Source of the DNA: Micropterix aruncella
Taxonomy: Eukaryota > Arthropoda > Insecta > Lepidoptera > Micropterigidae
NCBI GenBank assembly: GCA_944548615.1
Contig: OX155974.1
Location: 2,480,001-2,544,000 of the forward strand
DNA: 64,000 nt
Direction: 5' to 3'
Part shown: positions 22,951 through 32,800 of the stretch, in pieces
How the letters are laid out: each line of letters begins with the position of its first letter
How positions within the stretch are numbered: the stretch's first letter is position 1
Translations under genes and position numbers: made by a program
Notes under the pieces: generated by a model
What the model saw: only the letters and a program-made list of their open reading frames with translations
What the model was told of the DNA's origin: nothing
Databases searched by the model: none

Positions 22951-23817
22951 ATACCGCAACGCATCCGGACCAGAGTGGTACAGAGACCACTTCCGCCCAA
23001 ACTTCGTCGGCATACCTGGCCGGTGCCGTGCAGTCGAGCGGAACGCTTCTGCGCAACCGGGACGCGCGCACGCGACGGAAACCATTCCGTAGCGAAGCGT
23101 AGCGCGATACCGGCACACCGGCGACCAGGACATGTTACACCAAAGACAAGTAATAACTCTCCAACTACTTACTTCTACAAGAGTACACAAGACAAAGTGA
23201 CTATTGTGATACTCGATGTGTTCAACCAATAATTGGGACTACAACGCGAGAATTAATTGGGGATAAGCACAACAGTAAAGGGAATTATTACAAAACTTAT
23301 GACACTCAGTGCAAGTTGCTTTGGATAACGAACTAGGGGCAGGATACAATCTATTCGGGACACCACAGTGCGATAGAAATTGTTCTGGTACCATAAAAGT
23401 GCAGTAGTGCAAGTGTTAGCCCTACCGGGAGAAATAGCGTCGTAACATCAGACTTTACCAAGCACGACCATTACGAACGTTCTGTTTTCACAATGTTAAC
23501 TCATCTCTCGAACAAACCTGCAGTGGGCGATTAGACTTTTTATTTTTCAAAAACACAACCCACTCGCAAGGCACGACTCAGGGTTCTAACGACTTCCTTC
23601 TCACTTTGTTCAAGCGCGAAGTAAAGGATGGCGCTGTGTGAGAAGCTCCACAGCCACCAGCAGCCAATACCACGTCGACGACTGTCACGCCAGGGGCGTG
23701 CAAACCGAGCCATGCAGCAGAGGGCGGAGCGAACGGAATAGCGCATCAGCAGAGGAACTCCACGACGGCACGAGCAACCTGAGACCCGAGAGGAAACCGA
23801 AGACCAGCGAAAATATC
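22951..23817. other. Unassigned part of LTR-element interior
   Basis: Moderately GC-rich near 23010-23110 and 23640-23800. No product recognised in any frame. Confidence 0.4.
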
Positions 23818-23821
23818 TTAA

Positions 23822-24128
23822 CCCCTTGAGTATGATACGACCAAATCTGGTTCTGAAACAATTATCCGTTGAGTATGATACGACCAGATCTGGTTCCGCG
23901 TTTTTTTTCACTTCTTTGACGTTCTCATATTTATTCATAATTATCTAATTGTTTTACAAAATGATATTTCAATATTATTTATTCGAAATTTTAATGCAAT
24001 CATTGTGCAGTTGTTCTTTTTATGATTGGTGTAGTAGTTTTGTAGTTATAGTACTTTAAGGTGGATGTCGCCGAAAATCCTGCAAAAGAGACAGATGCAT
24101 CCATGAAAATACCCATTTACTCCAAGGG
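23822..24128. mobile_element. TTAA-flanked MITE (piggyBac-like)
   Basis: TTAA at 23818-23821 and 24129-24132. The ends CCCCTTGAGTA and TACTCCAAGGG are imperfect inverse copies. Inside, a 28-bp motif starting TTGAGTATGATACGACC occurs twice in direct orientation (23826 and 23871). It is 307 bp long and non-coding. The TTAA target points to the piggyBac superfamily. Confidence 0.75.
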
Positions 24129-24582
24129 TTAATAACGAGCATAGTGGTAACCGCCGGTCAAGGTCCTTACCATTCCTACGCTACTTCCTAAAACCTAAAT
24201 TTAGTCTTCACATCTAAACCCGTAAAACCACATTACGTTCTCTTGATAATTTTTTTCTCTCAACATTTTTTATCTGCTTCTATAAAATGCTATAATAGCA
24301 AAGTTTAAGGAATTCCGACCACTGGCACACCTATCTTTCAACAATAAGTTTTCTCTTTCTCTTATATAAAATTAAGTCGTGGTACGTAAAATTTCCTTGC
24401 TTAGTCACTACTTTCTACTAGAACTTACTACTCTCGATAGTAGATATGCTCTATTTCATTTTCATTGCCTTCCTTTAAGCACAATATACCTAGGTTAAAT
24501 CTCTTTTCCGATTTTCAATTTTCTTTTCTTCTTCTTTACCTTCTTCAATGTGACGAGGACGTCACTGCCCATACAGACGGCC

Positions 24583-26462
24583 TGTGATGATCCAGTCATC
24601 ACCAAATAACTCTTCATGTTCAAATACCTATAAAAAATAAAACTCTCATCTAAAAATAAAAATTCAATTTATCGTACAAGTGCGATAATAACGCACGATA
24701 GCCTAATTGACTCCGCTAGCGGATGGCAAAGAGCGACATTACGATCGCCAGTATTTTTTGACACTTTTTCGGCAACTTCCGGAGAGAGAGGTCGGGTCGG
24801 CAAGGGGGCGGGCGGCATGGCCGTCCGCCTCCCATTTCATTTCACTCGCCGCACCACCCGAATAGCCAGCATTTTTTGTATAAGTTCAAGTGATCATACG
24901 TAGAATCATTCGTGCGACACCCGCATCTTAAAGCCAGTGAGGACGAGCAACGAGCAGCGTTTCCTTCCACGCCCAGTCACCAAAAGTACCACCCATCTAA
25001 GGCGAGTACCACGTTTTTGACTTTTAAGGCAATCCGTCCCCGCAGTAATCTTTTTTTGGCCTTCAGCCTCTCACGTAATTTAAATCGGAGAATACGCGAG
25101 TGCTTTAGCGTTATTCCAAAATTCTCAGGTAGAAATAATAGCTAAGGTGAGAACCCGCACGCGTTCCGACGATTCGGTGGCGGTCCCCACGAGTTTGGTA
25201 AACCCTCATTTCGTAACGCAAAATTCCAATCAAATTCCACGCTCCGATTAGCAGATTCCGACGAGCGCCCTTAGGCCGAGAGTCTAGGTTAATTTATATA
25301 AAAAGCGCGTTCTTAGATAAAACCCAAGGAGAGAAGTAGAACTTAGCGTTTTCCCAAAACCCTTACCCACAAAAAAATCGAATACCTCATTCCTAGTCCG
25401 AGCAAATACCCGCGTGAAAAATCGCGACTCCATTTTTTCCCATTCTAGAAAGAACGGCGCTTACTATCCGTGAGCTCCCTCCATATAATATAAATTAAAT
25501 ATCATTTAAAGGAATTGTAAAAATCGGAAAATAAAGGATCTATTTATGTCTATCATTTATTTCATTGGAGCGAACGACACGGCACTTTAGCAGCCGTGAA
25601 GTTAATCTTCCTCGACTCATCGTGCATCAAATGCCGTACGAATATTTATTCTTATAGTTCTTCTTCATAAAAAATATATATCATTTGCACGACTCGATCA
25701 TTAAATCGAAGATCTTACCAGTATCATTTTCATAGCATTTACTCGTAAAACCGTACGATTCAGATATCACAATTTAAAATATTAAATAATAATGATTCAA
25801 AAATATCATATTTAAATACTAGTTAGTTCCGCCATTTTCTGCGCGATTGAAATCGCAATTTCGAGAAACGCCCGCGCGGCCATTTTTTTTGAAAGCGTCA
25901 GGTAGGCCGCCAACGCCCCCCAGTAGCGAGGCGGAGGAGTTTCGCGGTAGGGATAGTTCCTCGTTAGGCCGCTTGAGCGCGGAGGAGCGCGAGCCGCCGG
26001 CCGACGGCACCAGCCGCGAGCGAGGTTGCCAACAGTGAGCGGAAAGACGGCGCTGCCAATACCAGGACCTTATTTATTTATTTATTTGTTTCCTTTCTTT
26101 TTATAATTATTTCAATAACGCCAAGGCCGCCCCTTCCGACGAAGGCTCTCCCTTCTACGCACGTCTCACACGAAGATTATACCCACGCCCGGAACTGAAG
26201 CTAGTCGGAGCATCTTCGAGACGTTTGACGTATTCCCCTTCAGCGTACCTAGACTAGGCGGTGGTCGGTAGCGGTACTGCACAACTGTAACCTGTTGACT
26301 CCCGGATCCTTCCCAGCAGGCCCGGGTGGCGCCCACCTTTAATAAGGAGAAACTTACAATAACCAATTTCATCATTTTTTTCCCGGGACCTCGAGTCTTT
26401 TTCAGGTCATATTTACGCGATATATATAGTCAAATTTCCTACAGGATTCGGGGCACGTTACA
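24583..26462 (+). repeat. 3' LTR (1880 bp)
   Basis: Matches 14491-16364 at an offset of 10092 (10098 after the indel). The only difference I found is a 6-bp tandem duplication (GGTAGC/CGGTAG) near 26265-26275. Confidence 0.95.
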
Positions 26463-26466
26463 CTGT
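26463..26466. repeat. Right target-site duplication CTGT
   Basis: Matches 14487-14490 on the other side of the LTR element. Confidence 0.9.
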
Positions 26467-27560
26467 TTACTGTTAATAACGTCGTGAGTGTCGAAAAAGT
26501 TAGTAATGCGATTCAACATTATCTATTCAAAAATTTTGCTAAAGGCCGGTAATATGGATATCGGTCTATAGTTATCTATGTTATCACGACACCCTTTTTT
26601 GAATAAAGGTATAATTTTTGCTAATTTCAATTTGTCCGGAAAGGTGCCTTCTGCTATGCACGAATTAAACAGAGCGCAAAGATAATCTGCTAGTGGAGGC
26701 GTTGATGACTTTAGTAATCGGCTGGACACATACCACATGTCAGTCGACGACTTGGGCTTAAGTGTTGGGCTACTTTTATAACCTCCTCCCTAGTCACTGA
26801 GGACAATACACAACACTTTGGGGTTCTGGGTCGGAATTTTTCCAAAATTTCAACAGCTGAAGTCTGACCTGTTGACTGATTGGACGATGTGATTCCGCTG
26901 ATAATTGTTAAACAATTCGGTAACTTTATTGGGATTGTCGTACTGATAATTATTTACATTCAAGGAGACGCTGGAGGCCACCGACATCTGTTGCGAGGTC
27001 TCTGACTTAATAACATCCCAAGAAGCCTTAATTTTATTTGTAGACTTTTTAACAACACCCTCCAAATACATTTGTTTAGCCATCCAAACCACATTTTTAT
27101 AAATCTTCTTGTATGTTTTAACATATTTTTTTAACTTGGCTTCATTACTATTTAATAAGTTCTCATGTAGGATTAGCATTTCTTGTTTGGATTTTTTTAT
27201 ACCCTTTGTTGCCCAGTCATTGAAATTCATTTTGGCCTTTTGTTTTATCTGCTTTACGGGCATTATATGATTCAGTGAAGATATATAGTTATTGAGAAAT
27301 CTATCAAAAGAATAATTAGGGTCAGTAATGTTATTATACTCTAGGGGTGTATTCATTAAGGCTTCTTGGAGATGGTCCAGACCATTACTTGTATTTTTTC
27401 TTTTAGTTATGGTGAGAGTTGCAGTCGCTACACATTGTTTATGAGACCAATTTAATTGTTACCCTCCATGGTCTGAAACTACTACACGTTTTCTCATTGG
27501 CAGTGAAGTCACTAATGTTTGTAAAAATAATATCAATACATGTGCTAGAGCCTTTATTTA
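26467..27560 (-). mobile_element. 5' half of the LINE split by the LTR element
   Basis: Minus strand. Contains the end of the endonuclease (SSTCIDIIFTN near 27520-27550), a K-rich linker (26850-27356) and the RT beginning (LKLAKIIPLFKKG, NYRPISILPAFSKIFE at 26523-26738), then, after a single stop, NRITNFFDTHDVINS, which continues into the other half at 14490. There are several frame breaks, so it is an old copy. The 5' end is lost near 27560. Confidence 0.82.
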
Positions 27561-28356
27561 TTCTATTTTTATTTTATTTTACCACCCTGATCCGATGAGC
27601 TTAGTCGGCTTCCCTGGTGAGAACCGCATCCCATACCACGGGAAAAGATAGACAGTGGCTTTTTCCGACTGCCATACTGGAAAGGTCCGATCATCGAATA
27701 GGTAGGGACGAGTAGCGCCAGGCTCGTGAATGCGAACCATTAGTAAGTACCTTGTCATCTTCCTCGTGTCGATGTCAATGTTTTATAACTTCAAATAATG
27801 TTAATATTAAAGTTGTAACATTTAGTTTTTGCTATATATTGAGAAACCATAGAAACTATAAAAATGTAAACAATAAGAGGAAGTTTCAGAATTTCTTTAT
27901 TATACGAAAGAACGTTACGTTCTGCACAGAAGAAGTCTGTGCAGCTAAATACATAAAATGTAGATAAAAGATATTAAAATCAATAATAAAAGAATATAAA
28001 AAAAACCTTAAAAGGAAAATCCAATGTAAAATATAATAAAATCGCACAATTTAAAAACAATGTAAAAAATAATAAATAAAACGCTAGTCAGCGGAGAGGG
28101 GAGAAACTCAGGGTCGGCTCTCCGTTCTTGCTTCAATTATAAAGATAAAACTTACACTAAAATGGTTAAAACATTAAAATACAATAAAAATAATGGTTCA
28201 GGCAGGGGAAAGGTTTGAATTTCGCGCCGGTAGTTGAAGTTCCCACGGCGGACACCTGGCTGTCGTCGCCGCTGACGTCTGTCCCCCCGCCCGGCGCGCA
28301 GACGGTGCGATACTCCGCACTATCGTACTTATACGATACGAGACCCAGTTACGATG
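27561..28356. other. Unassigned stretch before the Harbinger element
   Basis: No product recognised. A GC-richer patch (27585-27740) may be an unknown repeat, and 28080-28350 holds another GC-rich patch that becomes the host flank of the next transposon. Confidence 0.4.
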
Positions 28357-28359
28357 CAG

Positions 28360-28376
28360 GGGGCCAATTCTTGAAA
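28360..28376 (+). repeat. Left TIR of Harbinger element
   Basis: GGGGCCAATTCTTGAAA, preceded by CAG. Confidence 0.92.
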
Positions 28377-29490
28377 TATTTAGCATGCCAAATTTGTCTG
28401 TGTTCACCCGTTTTTGGATGGGGCCTATTCTTGAATTTCGCATGCTAAATTTGTCGCCAACTTTCCGCATCAAAATTTTTTTTTATAAAAATCGGCTAAG
28501 ATTCAAATTATCGCACCCGTAAAACTGTGTAATACTTGCATTAGTTACCTTATTATTAAAGGCAGTAAGTAATTCGGAAAAAATAAATATAATCGTTATT
28601 TAAAAATATGTATGTTCGGAATGTAACCACGCTTTGAATACAAAAATATTCCATTAAATTATGTTAAATATTAAATAAGCCTGATAAAGTCAGATGTGAG
28701 GGAATATTCACTTATTTTCGATGAAAATGTAGAAAATATGATTTAAAGCTAATTTTCAAAATAATTTGTTTGTGTTTCTATGTTGGCATTAGTCTAAAAT
28801 TTTGGCATGCCAAATATTTCGCCCACTTTTTATCGCTTGGTTTGTCAGGACCCTATTCTTGAACACAAGCGATATTTATAAGTCGCATGCCATATTTTTA
28901 GATTACGAGTGTGGCAACGCCGTCGCTTCTGTCATTTGTACCAACATAGAAAAAGTTATAGAAAAAGGATTTTACTTTTAGACGAATTTCTACGTCTCTT
29001 TTTTGAGACTATAAATATAATAATGTTTTATCCTGACAGCCTATTATTTATTTTTAATAAAATACTTCAAATAACAAATACTTTTTTAAAAATATGGTAA
29101 CATTTAGCGAATAAATTGCCATAATATAATTTTAAGAATGAATAAAACACAGCGAAATATTTTAACAATACCTATTAAATAGAACTATAGCATTATATGT
29201 ATCCAATTTACTATATCCGTAAATGGAAAATACGCAACCAATGAGACGTTGGATATAAATGTCGAGAAATATAATATAGTACCTAGTAAAAATAAATTAA
29301 TTTACCTATTTTTTTTTATAAATAACAATTTTAAAAAATCTGGAATCATTCATATGCGTATCTATAAAATTCTACAGACGAAACGATAGTAAAAGTAGGC
29401 GATAATTTTAATTTAGACTGCTTTTGACCACTCTATAATTGTAGTGCGAAAAGTAGGCGATAAATTTGGCATGCCAAATTCAAGAATAGC
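28360..29490. promoter_or_regulatory. Subterminal motif array of the Harbinger element
   Basis: The words CCTATTCTTGAA and GGCATGCCAAAT (or one-base variants) recur near 28366, 28394, 28420, 28445, 28802, 28850, 28885 and 29467, in both orientations. The other end has GCATGCCATATA and TTCAAGAATAGG near 38620-38645. Probably binding sites for the transposase or its Myb-like partner; the last copies lie just upstream of the transposase gene. Confidence 0.6.
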
Positions 29491-29660
29491 TATTTCGTTC
29501 GTTCGACTTGCGTTCGACATTTCCTCCGTTTGCTTATCGGAGAAGAAGAAGAAGGACCGAGTCGTTCAAGCGGCGATTGGGTGTCAGTAGAAGCTTTGAG
29601 GTTATCGTCGCGCCGCGTCCTTTCTTTTTTCAGCGTTTTGTGGGTGAAAGTCCATCGAAT

Positions 29661-29891
29661 ATGGCAAATTTGGAACAAATTGTTCTGATGGATATTTTAG
29701 AGGAAGCGGAAAATCAAGCTGCAGCACCGGCAAGACTGATGCATGCGAGAAACGACGCTTTCAGTCTTAGCGATGCCTTGTTTTGCCGTAATTTTAGATT
29801 GTCCAAACAATTGGCGTTGCAGTTGATCGGTATTTTGGAGCCACATATGGCTGCACCAACGAGAAGTTCTGCGTTAGACATTTCTACAAAG
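29661..29891 (+). CDS. Harbinger transposase exon 1
   Basis: 77 codons. Donor AAAG|GTATGT, phase 0. Confidence 0.82.
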
Positions 29892-32800
29892 GTATGTGCC
29901 ATTTTCCCATTTCTAATCGAAGGTTTCATTTAATGTTCACGACATCGCTAAGCGACAGTGGGACGGTGTCGACCACAACTGGCGAATCCGTCACCCCAGG
30001 CTGGTATGATATGTGATTGTTCTTTCAGCCATGGGATGAGCGTAGAAGACAGAGACAATACGAATCTACTGTTAGGTTAATTAACCATTAGGATACCTCC
30101 GACCTCTCAAGTGGTTAAAGTTTCGAAGTCGCTTGCGCAATCCTCTCCCTAGTGTAGCGGTGATCTGTGTATACCGAATCTATCGCAAACCACGGCATCC
30201 TTTGACTGGCTTTCACCCGGGATCGGGTAGCCAAATGGTCGTTTCAAGAGCAGTTGCCACTAGGTAAACAACCGCCCCCGCTCTATAGGAAACAATACTA
30301 TTTCCAGACCCCCGGCTGTCACTCGGAATGCACAATCGATTGGCTGACGCCGCACAGTGCGCAAACCGTCCAGGAGCGCCCGACAATTGACTCCTAAGGG
30401 AAACTGGCCCGCAGGCCAGAGTCCTACCCGTGCTTGCACTCTTGTGCGGAGGCCGCTGTACAAGTGTTGACCCGTGAGTTTGGCCGACCTTAAACGCATG
30501 GGTCTTAGTGGCTTAACTGCAACAGGGCCCATTAGCTCCATTTGGTCGTGTCTTTGCCGGTATGTTCTATTTGTTCGGTGTATTCTCTTATGGCGGTTCA
30601 GTTAATTTTATTTCGGGCGCTGTAGTATCTCGGAAGACAGCCCTTATCGTAGAATTAACTGTTCCATGGGAATCAAATATCCCAAAAGACCACGAGTACA
30701 AAAATTGGAACGGCTTCACTGTTTACATTCTCGCAGTGGAAGTTGGCACTCGTGCCAGTTAAATCTCTGTTTCACCTTTTTAAAGATTTTGGTCTCTCCA
30801 GGAAAATAATCAACTTCTTCCTAGAGAAATTATCTATTTCCGCATCTCAAATTCGAACAGTGGTCAAGACGAACGCTCACATGTGGCAAGACAGCTGTCC
30901 TAAACCTACCACAGCCGGTCGTTAGTCCGGAATCCACTGTTCACCTCCTAGAAGTTTAATAATAGTATATGATGGGTCCGACTTCGGTCAGTGAATTCCA
31001 TGGCAGCGCCGTTTGTATTTTATTTTATCTAAAACGTTTTAACATTATCTATATTGCAGTAAGGTAGTTTTTTTGTTGAATTCGTATTATTATTATAATT
31101 TTGTATGACGATGATTTCAGGTGCTTATTGCTTTGAATTTCTTTGGAACTGGAAGTTACCAAACGCCCGTGGGAAGCCATATGAATTTGGCTGTTTCACA
31201 GTCATCGGTTTCAAGAGCGATTACTGAGGTAGTTGAGGCTCTCAATTGTCCTGAAATTTATAATCAGTGGATTAAATTTCCTGCAAATATGGCTGAATTG
31301 GACATCATCCGGCAACAGTACGTACAAAAAAATTTGTATTTATTATTTATATCTTCCATAAAATATGTAGGTATGAAATCGGTCTAGAGCGGGAGGTCAC
31401 TGACAAAACATTTCTCAGGAGAGTCGTTTGAAATATTTTGAAAGGAAAATAATTAGTGTATTTTTATTTTATAAAACGCAGACACATTGGATTTCTCGGA
31501 ATTAAACATTTTAGGTGGGACTCCTATTTGTTTGATAAATAAATAAATAAAATATGGGGCTTTCTAAATATTGCATGTATGTATTTATCAAACAAATAGG
31601 AGTTCCACCTAAAATGTTTCTCGTAAGACATTTAAGATGTACTTAGTGAATTTCTTACTATACACTGTTAAAGTATGCTATGTCAAATCTCGCTCTTACC
31701 AGCGCTATATCGTATCCGACTGTCCCGCATGCAACTGAGAATACAGTCTTATATGGGAACAGCCTAAATCATCGCTTTGTTGACTACTGCAACCATAAAT
31801 CATTAAGTGCATGACTACAAAGTTTGATCTAAAGTATGAGCAAACATCATAATAGTATTATAATGATTTGTTACTTTTATATATATCCATTATTTTGACA
31901 TAATGATTTGTTGATTTTCATAACATTGCACAAAAAGCCTAATGCATTGAATTTATGCAACAATAAATCATTAAGTGCATGACCACAGAGTTTGACCTAA
32001 AGTATGAGTAAACATCATAATAGTATTATAATGATTTGTTACTTTTTAGACAGATATTTTGACATAATGATTTGTTGATTTTCATAATTTTGCACAAATG
32101 GCATGCACAGAATTTTCCATAAAAATGTCTGTTAGTGACTTTATGGCCAGAAAGAAGAAATTGGGTAAAAGTAACAATTCCATTTTTTTCAACATGTGGC
32201 TTTCTGTTCTAGACCGAGATATAAACTATATATTATTATAATATATATACTAACTAACCTACCAATTTATTTATATATCAATTTATATTTTAGGTTTTTC
32301 AATAAGTATGGCTTCCCTGGAGTAATTGGCTGCGTGGATTGTACCCACATAGCAATCGTTCCACCGTCGTCGGCACCACACTCCAATTACGATGAGCGAT
32401 CTTATGTGAATCGGAAAAACTACCATTCCATAAATGTTCAGTTGGTAGGTTTTGTATTGTTTTAATAATTATTTTTATTATTATTATATATTTATAGACA
32501 TGCAACAGGTGTGGTTGAACTCAAACACAGATTTTATTTTTAGGGAATAAAGAATTCCAGAAAAGATGAAACCTAAATTTTGTTATTCCATTTTAAAGAA
32601 TAGCCTTAACCCTTCAGGCCTCGCGACTCGCAGTTAACCCTCAGTTTGACTGCGATATCGCAGTCGCGGGGCCTGAAGGGTTAAACTTCAGTTTCTGTGC
32701 TCAACTGTTTTTACATCTTTAAGTACCTGATGTTATTATTATTACTCAATGGACGAGCAGCTTAAGCTGATGTGCCTATCATGTATATTATATTATATGT

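Larger units (their letters stand above)
14491..26462 (+). mobile_element. Gypsy-type LTR retrotransposon, gag-pol deleted
   Basis: A 12-kb element with two long LTRs (14491-16364 and 24583-26462) starting TGTGATG and ending GTTACA, flanked by the 4-bp duplication CTGT (14487-14490 and 26463-26466). A primer-binding-like site follows the left LTR. Only the end of an integrase remains (about 17903-18268). No gag, protease, RT or RNase H was found in the 8.2-kb interior. No clear polypurine tract precedes 24583. It resembles a large non-autonomous derivative mobilised in trans. Nested inside are an RLE-type LINE (about 21120-22950) and a TTAA-flanked MITE (23822-24128). It sits inside the RT gene of a minus-strand LINE. 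Confidence 0.92.

Noticed and set aside
22787..23232. N-terminal extension of the RLE-LINE frame and opposite-strand ORFs
   Set aside because: LINE homology stops at the RT motif near 22950. Upstream codons are chance read-through into the LTR-element interior.
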